Assembly: GCF_946885725.1 (NCBI RefSeq)
Contig: NZ_CAMPGZ010000156.1
Location: forward strand, 1-9,963
Source of the DNA: an uncultured Nocardioides sp.
Lineage (GTDB): Bacteria > Actinomycetota > Actinomycetes > Propionibacteriales > Nocardioidaceae
Reading direction: 5' to 3'
Length of the DNA stretch: 9,963 bases
Shown here: in pieces, positions 1-6,699 of the stretch
How positions within the stretch are numbered: position 1 is the first letter of the stretch
Layout: the number at the start of each line of letters is the position of its first letter
Program-made: the position numbers and the translations under genes
The notes under the pieces: model-generated
Told to the model about the DNA's origin: nothing
Databases searched by the model: none
Seen by the model: the letters and a program-made list of their open reading frames with translations, nothing else

Positions 1-269
1 GGTCATGTCTCACGTTTCCTGACGAGGGAAGACGCACGAGTCGCAGGGGAACCGTCCCGACACCGTTGTCGAGGTGCACGCCGGCGAACCGCGCGCCCGG
101 CTGACGAGGGAAAGAGGTCAGAGGGCGGGTCAGCGGTGCCAGTGCATACACATCATGCTGCGGACACGACCGAGGTCCACGTGGCGGCGGGCCACGAGGT
201 GCGTCGTCGTCGCAGCAGTGATCATGGCTGGAAGTCTCAGGGGTCGGACGCGCTGCCGACAAACCCGGA

Positions 270-284
270 TCTCATGCAATGAGA
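270..284. promoter_or_regulatory. Possible operator palindrome upstream of glyA
   Basis: TCTCAT-GCA-ATGAGA is a perfect 6-bp inverted repeat about 72-86 bp upstream of the predicted glyA transcription start, in a locally AT-richer patch. An overlapping pair, ATGCA (274-278) and TGCAT (287-291), adds a second symmetry. It resembles a transcription-factor site, but I cannot assign a regulator. Confidence 0.25.
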
Positions 285-342
285 CGTGCATCCACCATTT
301 GGTACGCCGAGACGGCGCCGAAGCACCGGTAGACCACGTCAC

Positions 343-348
343 TAGGGT
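343..348 (+). promoter_or_regulatory. -10 element of glyA (leaderless geometry)
   Basis: TAGGGT is followed by 7 nt and then the ATG at 356, so transcription is predicted to begin at or next to the start codon. No convincing -35 hexamer or Shine-Dalgarno is visible. The same hexamer and spacing precede the epimerase gene at 9249. Confidence 0.55.
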
Positions 349-355
349 GGGGCCC

Positions 356-1837
356 ATGAGCGCGCCGAGCACCGAGAACACCCCTGTTCCAGGCGGAAAC
401 TCCGCCAACGAGAAGGCCAGTGCCGCCTACGACGCCGCCCTCCAGGTGATCGCGTCCGTCGAGCCGCGTGTGGCGGAGGCCACAAGGGCCGAGCTGCGCG
501 ACCAGCGAGCCTCGCTGAAGCTGATCGCGTCCGAGAACTACGCCTCGCCGGCGGTGCTGCTGACGATGGGCACCTGGTTCTCCGACAAGTACGCCGAGGG
601 CACGGTCGGGCACCGGTTCTACGCCGGCTGCCAGAACGTCGACACCGTCGAGGCGCTCGCTGCCGAGCACGCGCGCGAGTTGTTCGGCGCGCCGTACGCC
701 TACGCCCAGCCGCACTCCGGCATCGACGCCAACCTGGTGGCGTTCTGGTCGATCCTGGCCCACCGGGTCGAGACCCCCGCGCTCGAGAAGCACGCGGTGA
801 AGAACGTCAACGAGCTCTCCGAGGGCGACTGGGAGACGCTGCGCCACGAGTTCGGCAACCAGCGGATGCTCGGCATGTCGCTCGACGCGGGCGGCCACCT
901 GACGCACGGCTTCCGGCCCAACATCAGCGGCAAGATGTTCCACCAGCGCTCCTACGGCACCGACCCGGAGACCGGGCTGCTCGACTACGACCGCGTCGCC
1001 GAGGCGGCGCGGGAGTTCAAGCCGCTGGTGCTGATCGCCGGCTACTCGGCGTACCCGCGCCGGGTGAACTTCGCGAAGATGCGCGAGATCGCCGACGAGG
1101 TCGGCGCCACGCTCATGGTCGACATGGCGCACTTCGCGGGCCTGGTCGCCGGCAAGGTGTTCACCGGCGACGAGGACCCGGTGCCGTTCGCGCACGTCAC
1201 GACGACGACCACGCACAAGTCGCTGCGCGGCCCGCGCGGCGGCCTGGTACTGGCGCAGGAGGAGTACGCCGACTCGGTCGACCGCGGCTGCCCGATGGTC
1301 CTCGGCGGCCCGCTGTCGCACGTGATGGCGGCCAAGGCCGTCGCCCTGGCCGAGGCGCGGCAGCCGTCGTTCCGCGACTACGCGCAGCGGATCGCCGACA
1401 ACGCCAAGTCGCTCGCAGAGGGCTTCCTCACCCGCGGCGCCAAGCTCGTCACCGGCGGCACCGACAACCACATCGTGCTGCTCGACGTCTCGTCGTTCGG
1501 CCTCACCGGTCGCCAGGCCGAGTCGGCGCTGCTCGACGCGGGCGTGGTGACCAACCGCAACTCCGTCCCGGCCGACCCCAACGGCGCCTGGTACACCTCG
1601 GGCATCCGGCTCGGCACCCCCGCGCTCACCACGCGCGGCTTCGGACCCGACGAGTTCGACAAGGTCGCCGAGCTGATCGTCGGGGTGCTGTCGAAGACCC
1701 AGCCCGGCACGACCAAGGCGGGTGCAGCGTCCAAGGCGTCGTACGTCCTCGAGGACGGCGTCGCCGAGCGCACCAAGGCCGAGAGCGCCGAGCTGCTCGA
1801 CAAGCACCCGCTGTACCCGGGGCTCGAGCTCAGCTGA
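356..1837 (+). CDS. glyA: Serine hydroxymethyltransferase, long actinobacterial form
   Basis: This is a cytosolic PLP enzyme that interconverts serine plus tetrahydrofolate with glycine plus 5,10-methylene-tetrahydrofolate, the main source of one-carbon units. The product is 493 aa. Visible family motifs are LIASEN at 56-61, GGHLTHG at 179-185, VDMAHFAGL near 255-263, and the Schiff-base segment [14 protein letters not shown] with Lys288. It exceeds the usual ~420 aa because of a roughly 35-residue insertion before the GGHLTHG segment (about 134-172) and an extended C-terminus ending in HPLYPG. Both are traits of the long SHMT form. The ATG at 356 is chosen because homology begins just downstream and TAGGGT lies 7 nt upstream. 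The frame stays open to 74, but that extension is not SHMT-like. It stands alone, convergent with aidB. Identity is secure; the start is likely. Confidence 0.96.
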   Translation: MSAPSTENTPVPGGNSANEKASAAYDAALQVIASVEPRVAEATRAELRDQRASLKLIASENYASPAVLLTMGTWFSDKYAEGTVGHRFYAGCQNVDTVEALAAEHARELFGAPYAYAQPHSGIDANLVAFWSILAHRVETPALEKHAVKNVNELSEGDWETLRHEFGNQRMLGMSLDAGGHLTHGFRPNISGKMFHQRSYGTDPETGLLDYDRVAEAAREFKPLVLIAGYSAYPRRVNFAKMREIADEVGATLMVDMAHFAGLVAGKVFTGDEDPVPFAHVTTTTTHKSLRGPRGGLVLAQEEYADSVDRGCPMVLGGPLSHVMAAKAVALAEARQPSFRDYAQRIADNAKSLAEGFLTRGAKLVTGGTDNHIVLLDVSSFGLTGRQAESALLDAGVVTNRNSVPADPNGAWYTSGIRLGTPALTTRGFGPDEFDKVAELIVGVLSKTQPGTTKAGAASKASYVLEDGVAERTKAESAELLDKHPLYPGLELS

Positions 1838-1839
1838 CC

Positions 1840-1926
1840 CCGGCTGGTCGATCCGGCTGGTCGAGCCTGTCGAGAGCAGTGATCTCGACAAGCTCGATCA
1901 CCCGACGGACAGCTCGATCACCCGGT
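1840..1926. repeat. Nested palindromic repeat, probable bidirectional terminator
   Basis: The core is an 18-bp inverted repeat: TGGTCGAGCCTGTCGAGA at 1858-1875 and TCTCGACAAGCTCGATCA at 1883-1900, with a 7-nt loop, one G-U pair and one mismatch. Each arm is partly duplicated outward: CGGCTGGTCGA at 1841-1851 and 1854-1864, and AGCTCGATCACCCG at 1891-1904 and 1911-1924. The outer copies are also imperfectly complementary to each other. Lying between the 3' ends of convergent glyA and aidB, it could terminate both. I recall similar palindromes as dispersed repeats in Nocardioidaceae genomes; that is memory, not measurement. Confidence 0.7.
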
Positions 1927-3552
1927 CGGAGTCGCTCGCCGCACGATCGCGCCCAGGTCGGCGCCGGTCGGCAGCGTGCCGAACGTCCCGCCGTACTCCG
2001 TGCCCAGGCGGCTGGCGCAGAACGCGTCGGCCACCTCGGGCGGGGCGAACCGCACGAGCAGCGCGCCCTGCAGGCAGGCCGCCATCAGGCCGGCCAGCCG
2101 GCGCGCGCCGACCTCGAGCGTGGACGAGTCGGCCAGCTGCTCGAGCACGGCGTGCACGGCCCGGTCGAGCCGCGGGTCCTCGCCCTGAGCGAGGCCGACC
2201 TCGGTGATCCACGCCTGGAGCACCTCGGGCTCGCGCGAGAGCGCGCGCAGCACGTCGAGCGCGTTGACGTTGCCGGAGCCCTCCCAGATGGAGTTCAGCG
2301 GCGACTCGCGGAACAGCAGCGGCATCGCCGACTCCTCGACGTAGCCGTTGCCACCCAGGCACTCCAGCGCCTCGGCGACCATCGCCGGGGTGCGCTTGCA
2401 GACCCAGAACTTCGCCAGGGGCAGCCCGATGCGCCGGAACGCCGCCTCGTGCGGGTCGTCGGCCCGGTCGACGGCGGCCGCGAGCCGGATGGCCAGCGCG
2501 GTCGCGGCCTCGGACTCCACGGCCAGGTCGGCGACGACGTTCTGCATCAGAGGCTTGTCGGCGAGCAGGCCGCCGAACGCCGAGCGGTGCGCGACGTGCC
2601 ACGACGCCTCGGCCAGCGCACGACGCATCAGCGACGCCGAGCCGAGCACGCAGTCGAGGCGCGTCGCCGCGACCATCTCGATGATCGTGCGGACGCCGCG
2701 TCCCTCGTCGCCGAGCCGCTGCGCCCAGGTGGTCCGGAACTCCAGCTCCGACGAGGCGTTCGACCGGTTGCCGAGCTTGTCCTTGAGCCGCACCACATCG
2801 AGCTGGTTGCGGGTGCCGTCCGGCAGCACGCGCGGCACCAGGAAGCAGGTCAGCCCGCCCGGCGCCTGCGCGAGCACCAGGAAGACGTCGTTCATCGGCG
2901 CGGACGTGAACCACTTGTGGCCGGACAGGGTGTACTCGCCGTCGACCTCGGTCGGGGCCGCCGTCGTGACGTTGGCGCGGACGTCGGAGCCGCCCTGCTT
3001 CTCGGTCATGCCCATCCCCGCGAGCGCGCCGGCCTTGTCGGCGGCAGGACGCAGACCGAAGTCGTACGTCGTCGACGCGAGCCGCGGCGTCCACTCCTTG
3101 GCGATCGCGTCGTCGACGCGCAGCGCCGGGACCGCGGCGTACGTCATCGAGATCGGGCAGCCGTGCCCCGGCTCCGTCTGCGACCAGGCGAAGAACCCCG
3201 CGGCGCGCCGCACGTGCGGGTGCTCGGCGTCCGACGTCCAGGGCGTCGCTGCCAGCCCATGCCCGACGCCACGCTCCATCAACCAGTGCCAGGACGGGTG
3301 GAAGCGCACCTCGTCGATGCGGTTCCCGTAGCGGTCGTACGGCGTGAGCACGGGCTCGTTCTGGTTGGCCAGCAGACCGTGCTCGCGAGCCTCCGCGCTG
3401 CTCGCCTCGGCACCCAGGGCGGCCAGGTCGTCGACGACCTCCGCGGACGCGTGCCGCGTGACCGCGTCGACCAGCGCGAGGTCGGAGGTGACGGTGTTGT
3501 GGTCGACGAGCGGGGGCGGTTGGTTCGTGACGTCCCGGATGTCGGCGTTCAT
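1918..3552 (-). CDS. aidB: AidB-like acyl-CoA dehydrogenase family flavoprotein
   Basis: The 544-aa product belongs to the acyl-CoA dehydrogenase superfamily and matches the AidB branch: MGMTEKQGGSDV at 180-191, RLKDKLGNRSNASSE at 255-269 and NSIWEGSGN at 420-428, which carries the glutamate at the active-site position. Its length fits E. coli AidB (~540 aa) rather than the ~380 aa of beta-oxidation enzymes, and the N-terminal NQPPPL segment is also AidB-like. E. coli AidB binds FAD and DNA and belongs to the Ada adaptive response to alkylation; its physiological substrate is unclear. No Ada/AlkA genes lie nearby, so an alkylation role here is inference from family. The ATG lies 6 nt from a TACCGT hexamer shared with the divergent BrkB gene. 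The final Thr-Gly codons and the stop fall within a palindromic repeat arm. Confidence 0.92.
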   Translation of the reverse strand: MNADIRDVTNQPPPLVDHNTVTSDLALVDAVTRHASAEVVDDLAALGAEASSAEAREHGLLANQNEPVLTPYDRYGNRIDEVRFHPSWHWLMERGVGHGLAATPWTSDAEHPHVRRAAGFFAWSQTEPGHGCPISMTYAAVPALRVDDAIAKEWTPRLASTTYDFGLRPAADKAGALAGMGMTEKQGGSDVRANVTTAAPTEVDGEYTLSGHKWFTSAPMNDVFLVLAQAPGGLTCFLVPRVLPDGTRNQLDVVRLKDKLGNRSNASSELEFRTTWAQRLGDEGRGVRTIIEMVAATRLDCVLGSASLMRRALAEASWHVAHRSAFGGLLADKPLMQNVVADLAVESEAATALAIRLAAAVDRADDPHEAAFRRIGLPLAKFWVCKRTPAMVAEALECLGGNGYVEESAMPLLFRESPLNSIWEGSGNVNALDVLRALSREPEVLQAWITEVGLAQGEDPRLDRAVHAVLEQLADSSTLEVGARRLAGLMAACLQGALLVRFAPPEVADAFCASRLGTEYGGTFGTLPTGADLGAIVRRATPTG

Positions 3553-3557
3553 GTCGT

Positions 3558-3564
3558 TACGGTA
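3558..3564. promoter_or_regulatory. Shared divergent -10 element of aidB and the BrkB gene
   Basis: On the plus strand TACGGT (3558-3563) is followed by 6 nt and the ATG at 3570. On the minus strand TACCGT (3564-3559) is followed by 6 nt and the aidB ATG at 3552. The two hexamers are the same seven base pairs read in opposite directions, since the heptamer is symmetric except at its centre. No Shine-Dalgarno fits in the 17 bp between the starts, and any -35 contact must lie inside the opposite gene. Confidence 0.6.
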
Positions 3565-3569
3565 TGGCC

Positions 3570-4679
3570 ATGACAGGCGAGGTGGTGAGCCCCGGTGTCT
3601 GGGCGAGCCGCTGGGCGACCGTCCGAACCGCCGCGTGGCGGTTGGTCGTCTCCACCGTGGGCACCTGCTTCCGCAACCGGGTCACGGGCCTCGCCGCCGA
3701 GGCGGCGTTCTTCGCCCTGCTCTCGCTGCCACCACTCGTCTTCGGGCTGGCCGGCTCGATCGGCTACATCTTCGACAGCTTCAGCCGCTCGCAGGTGCAG
3801 CAGGTGCGGGACTCGATCCTCGAGCTCGCCTCACGCGCGTTGACCGAGCCCACCGTCGACGCGGTCATCAAGCCGACGCTCAACGACGTGTTCGGACCCG
3901 GCCGGTTCGACGTGATCTCGATCGGCTTCATCCTCGCCTTGTGGTCGGGCTCCCGGGCACTCAACGTCTTCGTCGACACGATCACGATCATGTACGGCCT
4001 CGGGGGCCACCGCGGCATCGTCCGCACTCGCGTGCTGTCGTTCGGCCTCTACGTGATGGGCCTGGTCACCGGTGCGGTGACGATCCCGCTCGTGGTCGCC
4101 GGTCCGCGGTTGATCAAGCGGCTGCTGCCCGAGCGCTTCGACTTCATCGTCGGGTTCTACTGGCCCACCGTCATCGTGCTGTGCATCTGCTTCCTCGCCA
4201 CGCTCTACCACGTGTCCGTGCCGGTCCGGACCTCCTGGCGCTACAACCTCCCCGGCGCCGCGTTGACGATGCTGATGTGGATCTTCGGCTCCTACCTGCT
4301 GCGCTGGGTGCTGACCGTCACCGCCGGTGAGTCGACGTCGATCTACGGTCCGCTGGCGGCGCCGATCGTCGTACTGCTGTGGTTGTACCTGCTGTCGATC
4401 GCCGTGCTCATCGGGGCGGCCCTCAACGCGGCGTTCGACCGGGTCTGGCCCGAGAACGAGACCGCCCGGGCTCGGATGGAGGTCGCGCGGCGGCTGCGGA
4501 TCACCGCGATGCTGCCACGGCTGCGCCGCCTCGAGGAGGAGCAGGCCAAGCTCGCCGGCGACGACGACACCGTCGACGACACCGTGGTGCTCCAGCAGGT
4601 CCGCGAAGCCGCCAAGGAGCTCGAGCGTCCGACTGCCGCCCCGAAGCACGCGAAGCGCCCCGGCCCCGGCCCGCGGTAA
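3570..4679 (+). CDS. YihY/virulence factor BrkB family membrane protein
   Basis: The 369-aa integral membrane protein has about six hydrophobic segments, near residues 46-69, 115-138, 157-180, 192-213, 225-250 and 258-290. The last contains the family signature around YGPLAAPIVVLLWLYLL (259-275), followed by GAALNAAFDRVWP. The family includes Bordetella BrkB and E. coli YihY; its biochemical role is not settled. The C-terminal ~75 residues are charged and probably cytoplasmic, with a short coiled-coil-like stretch (RLRRLEEEQAKL near 317-328) and a basic Pro/Lys-rich tail. I chose ATG 3570 over ATG 3564 because the -10 hexamer ends at 3563, so transcription should start at 3570, leaving no room for the earlier codon. 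A hairpin at 4688-4704 follows the stop. Confidence 0.9.
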   Translation: MTGEVVSPGVWASRWATVRTAAWRLVVSTVGTCFRNRVTGLAAEAAFFALLSLPPLVFGLAGSIGYIFDSFSRSQVQQVRDSILELASRALTEPTVDAVIKPTLNDVFGPGRFDVISIGFILALWSGSRALNVFVDTITIMYGLGGHRGIVRTRVLSFGLYVMGLVTGAVTIPLVVAGPRLIKRLLPERFDFIVGFYWPTVIVLCICFLATLYHVSVPVRTSWRYNLPGAALTMLMWIFGSYLLRWVLTVTAGESTSIYGPLAAPIVVLLWLYLLSIAVLIGAALNAAFDRVWPENETARARMEVARRLRITAMLPRLRRLEEEQAKLAGDDDTVDDTVVLQQVREAAKELERPTAAPKHAKRPGPGPR

Positions 4680-4687
4680 TTCGAGTG

Positions 4688-4704
4688 CCCCCGCCTGACG
4701 GGGG
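4688..4704 (+). terminator. Hairpin terminator after the BrkB gene
   Basis: CCCCCG-CCTGA-CGGGGG forms a perfect 6-bp, all-GC hairpin with a 5-nt loop. It starts 8 nt after the BrkB-family stop codon. There is no U-tract, as is common for actinobacterial terminators. It ends 3 nt before the rsgA -10 box, so it also occupies the rsgA promoter spacer and -35 area. Confidence 0.55.
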
Positions 4705-4707
4705 ACG

Positions 4708-4713
4708 TACATT
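4708..4713 (+). promoter_or_regulatory. -10 element of rsgA (leaderless geometry)
   Basis: TACATT is followed by 6 nt (CCAGCC) and the GTG at 4720. No Shine-Dalgarno is present, which supports a leaderless GTG start. The -35 region is taken up by the preceding terminator hairpin. Confidence 0.55.
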
Positions 4714-4719
4714 CCAGCC

Positions 4720-5736
4720 GTGCTCGAGACCATCGGCTACGACGCGGCGACCGCAGCGTCCTTCGCCCCCTGGGACACCGCAGACGCCGCCGTCGGGCGG
4801 GTCGTGCGGGTCGACAAGGGTGTCGCGAGCCTCCTCACAGAACAGGGACCGGTGCGCGCCTCGTGGGGCGCGCCCGTCCTGCAGCGCGTCGCGCACGACC
4901 CGACCGAGGCCCCGTGCACCGGCGACTGGTGCGTCGTGCGGACGTGGCCGGACCACCGGGTGACCATCGAGCACGTGCTGCCGCGACGCAACGCCGTTGT
5001 GCGCGCGACCGCCGGCAAGGCCGCCGAGGGCCAGGTCGTCTGCGCCAACGTCGACCTCGTCGGCGTGGTCGTCGCGCTGCACCCGCTGCCGGCCGACAGC
5101 CGGATCGAGCGGCTGCTCGCCCTGGCCTGGCAGAGCGGCGCGCGTCCCGTGCTGCTGCTCACGAAGGCGGACCTGGTGTCCGACGCCGAGGAGGTGGCCG
5201 ACGACGTGCGCCACCTCGCGCCCGACGTCGAGGTAGTGATCGTCAGCAGTGAGACGGGGCGTGGGCTGGACCGGGTGCGCGAGCTCATCGACGGTCGCGC
5301 GACGCTCGCGCTCGTCGGTACGTCGGGGCACGGGAAGTCCTCGCTGACCAACGCGCTGGTCGGGGCTGAGGTGCTCTCGACTCGGGGGATCCGCGACGAC
5401 GGACGCGGACGGCACACGTCGGTGCGTCGCGAGCTGGTGCTGCTGCCCGGTGGTGGCGCGGTCATCGACACCCCGGGACTGCGCAGCCTCGGCATGTTCG
5501 AGGCCGAGGACGGGCTCGCCCACACGTTCGCCGACATCGACGCCCTCGCCGCGCAGTGCAAGTTCGACGACTGCTCCCACCGCAGCGAGCCGGGCTGCCA
5601 GGTGCTCGCCGCGCTCGCCGACGGCAGGTTGCCGCAACGGCGCTGGGAGAGCTACGTCCGCCTCACCGCCGAGACGGTGGCGATGGCGGCTCGCCGGGAC
5701 GCCCGACGCAAGCGAGGCAAGAAGGACCGCACATGA
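4720..5736 (+). CDS. rsgA: Ribosome small-subunit biogenesis GTPase RsgA
   Basis: RsgA (YjeQ) is a GTPase that binds the 30S subunit late in assembly and helps check or mature its decoding region. The 338-aa product has the diagnostic circularly permuted motif order: an N-terminal OB-fold-like region (about 25-95), the G4 motif TKAD at 148-151, G5 near SSE at 176-178, then the P-loop GTSGHGKSS at 200-208 with Lys206, a candidate G2 Thr233, and G3 DTPG at 250-253. A C-terminal zinc finger follows, with Cys280, Cys285, His287 and Cys293, the same spacing as in E. coli. Many RsgA P-loops have Val where His204 sits here. The Lys/Arg-rich tail could aid rRNA binding. GTG 4720 is set by the TACATT box. 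Its TGA overlaps the GNAT start as ATGA. Confidence 0.95.
   Translation: MLETIGYDAATAASFAPWDTADAAVGRVVRVDKGVASLLTEQGPVRASWGAPVLQRVAHDPTEAPCTGDWCVVRTWPDHRVTIEHVLPRRNAVVRATAGKAAEGQVVCANVDLVGVVVALHPLPADSRIERLLALAWQSGARPVLLLTKADLVSDAEEVADDVRHLAPDVEVVIVSSETGRGLDRVRELIDGRATLALVGTSGHGKSSLTNALVGAEVLSTRGIRDDGRGRHTSVRRELVLLPGGGAVIDTPGLRSLGMFEAEDGLAHTFADIDALAAQCKFDDCSHRSEPGCQVLAALADGRLPQRRWESYVRLTAETVAMAARRDARRKRGKKDRT
5721..5726 (+). promoter_or_regulatory. Shine-Dalgarno sequence of the GNAT gene
   Basis: GAAGGA lies 6 nt before ATG 5733, inside the 3' end of rsgA. It is the only clear ribosome binding site in the window, and it serves the only gene without its own promoter. This supports translation of the GNAT gene from the rsgA message. 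Confidence 0.6.
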
Positions 5737-6296
5737 CGGTGACCGTCCGTCGCGAGACCGCAGCCGACGTGCCCGCCGCGCGCGAGGTGGTCCGTGCCGC
5801 GTTCGGCGGCGACAAGGTTCCGTGCCTGCTCGACGCGCTGCGCCAGTCCGTCGCCTGGCTCGACCTGTCGTTCGTCGCCGAGCTCGAGGGCGAGATCGTC
5901 GGTCACGCCAGCTACACGCGTGCCTGGGTGGACGCCCCCGACCGGGTCGTCGACGTGCTGGTGCTGAGCCCGCTGTCGGTGCGGCCGGACGCGCAACGCC
6001 GAGGAGTCGGCCGGGCCCTCGTCGAGCAGTCCCTCGACGTGATGCGCGGCCGCGACGACCCGGTGGTGTTCCTCGAGGGCGACCCGGCCTACTACCGCCG
6101 GATCGGGTGGCAGCCGGCAGGTCGGTGGGGCTTCACCGCCCCGTCGGTACGCATCCCGGAACCGGCATTCCAGGCCGTCCTGCTGCCGCCGTACGACTCC
6201 CTGGATCCCAAGCCCCGTGGGGCTCTCGTCTACCCCGACGTGTTCTGGCGCCACGACTGCGTGGGCCTGCGCGAGGAGCCGAGCGGCACCCCGTAG
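5733..6296 (+). CDS. GNAT family N-acetyltransferase (YhbS-like)
   Basis: The 187-aa product is a single GNAT domain that should transfer an acetyl group from acetyl-CoA to an amine; the substrate cannot be read from sequence. The acetyl-CoA pyrophosphate loop is RRGVGRAL at 89-96, preceded by the beta-4 strand VLVLSPLSVRPDAQ. GDPAYYRRIGW at 117-127 and the hydrophobic-aromatic C-terminal half resemble the YhbS subgroup. The start is fixed by the ATGA overlap with the rsgA stop and by GAAGGA 6 nt upstream, so it is probably co-transcribed and translationally coupled with rsgA. A link to ribosome or r-protein acetylation would be speculation from position only. Its TAG stop forms the first three bases of the next gene's -10 hexamer. 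Confidence 0.9.
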   Translation: MTVTVRRETAADVPAAREVVRAAFGGDKVPCLLDALRQSVAWLDLSFVAELEGEIVGHASYTRAWVDAPDRVVDVLVLSPLSVRPDAQRRGVGRALVEQSLDVMRGRDDPVVFLEGDPAYYRRIGWQPAGRWGFTAPSVRIPEPAFQAVLLPPYDSLDPKPRGALVYPDVFWRHDCVGLREEPSGTP

Positions 6297-6299
6297 TTT
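6294..6299 (+). promoter_or_regulatory. -10 element of the small membrane protein gene, overlapping a stop codon
   Basis: TAGTTT begins with the TAG stop codon of the GNAT gene. It is followed by 7 nt and ATG 6307, the same leaderless geometry as the other promoters here. No Shine-Dalgarno is visible. Confidence 0.5.
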
Positions 6300-6306
6300 G
6301 TCCCGC

Positions 6307-6669
6307 ATGGGAAACGTCAACCTCCCCACGCCCGTGGCGCTGGCGGGCGGCGCGATCTGCGTGCTGGGCGGTTACCTTCTCGGCGCGGTGCTGGCCCCCG
6401 ACACCGCCACGCGCACCACCGCCGAGGTGGCCAGCTACGACCCGACGACCAGCCGGCTGTGCCTGCGCGGCGACGGCATCGAGGGCCAGGAGGGGACGGT
6501 CGTCGACGGAGAGCTGTGCGGGACCTGGCGTCGCACCCAGGGCTCCGGTGTGACCCCGCGCGAGGGCGACGCGTTCCGGTTCGTGTCCGTCGAGGCCGGG
6601 GGAGCGGACGCGAGCGGCCCGGAGGGCGAGGCTCCGGCCACGGTCATCTATGGCGACGTGGTCCGCTGA
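6307..6669 (+). CDS. Small membrane-anchored protein of unknown function
   Basis: I do not recognise this 120-aa protein. Residues 9-30 form one hydrophobic helix rich in Gly and Ala, after a short uncharged N-terminus. The rest (31-120) is polar and acidic, with few Lys, and is probably outside the cell, although the orientation is not certain from charge alone. Cys52 and Cys71 in the soluble part could form a disulfide. There is no lipobox and no obvious cleavable signal peptide, so it is more likely a signal-anchor protein. ATG 6307 fits the TAGTTT box 7 nt upstream and lies 10 nt after the GNAT stop. Base composition and codon use match the neighbours, and it fills a gap between well-supported genes, so it is probably real. 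Confidence 0.75.
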   Translation: MGNVNLPTPVALAGGAICVLGGYLLGAVLAPDTATRTTAEVASYDPTTSRLCLRGDGIEGQEGTVVDGELCGTWRRTQGSGVTPREGDAFRFVSVEAGGADASGPEGEAPATVIYGDVVR

Positions 6670-6687
6670 TCGCGGCCTCCTGTGCCG

Positions 6688-6693
6688 TAGATT
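6688..6693 (+). promoter_or_regulatory. -10 element of the potassium channel gene (leaderless geometry)
   Basis: TAGATT is followed by 6 nt (CCTGCC) and GTG 6700. The spacer is nearly identical to that of rsgA (CCAGCC), and both genes start with GTG. No Shine-Dalgarno is present. Confidence 0.55.
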
Positions 6694-6699
6694 CCTGCC

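Larger units (their letters stand above)
1..355. other. Intergenic region upstream of glyA, no gene seen
   Basis: I find no convincing coding region here. The frame open from position 74 into glyA gives an Arg-rich extension unlike any serine hydroxymethyltransferase. The first 135 bases hold consecutive potential hairpins: 18-25 with 41-47 (one bulged A), 58-62 with 67-71 (CGACA/TGTCG, CCGT loop), 80-84 with 97-101, and 101-105 with 117-121 (CTGAC/GTCAG). The last has a competing partner at 129-134. CTGACGAGGGAA occurs twice, at 19-30 and 101-112. A further hairpin lies at 180-185/191-196 and a palindrome at 270-284. The glyA promoter is at the right end. No known riboswitch consensus was recognised. 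Confidence 0.6.

Noticed and set aside
1..140. Glycine, ZTP, cobalamin or c-di-AMP riboswitch upstream of glyA
   Set aside because: Individual words such as GGGGAACC look familiar, but none of the defining conserved strands, for example CCGCCUGGGC for ZTP, is present in order.
74..355. N-terminal extension of glyA from a GTG at 74 (94 extra residues)
   Set aside because: The extension is Arg/Cys-rich and low in complexity, does not resemble any SHMT N-terminus, and lies upstream of the TAGGGT box and the ATG where homology begins.
272..1891. Long open frame on the minus strand opposite glyA
   Set aside because: It is a byproduct of GC-rich third codon positions in glyA. Its translation is Arg/Val/Gly-rich with no family resemblance.
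1879..3573. Long open frame on the plus strand opposite aidB
   Set aside because: The minus-strand frame encodes a clear AidB homologue, and the plus-strand translation is compositionally biased with no motif.
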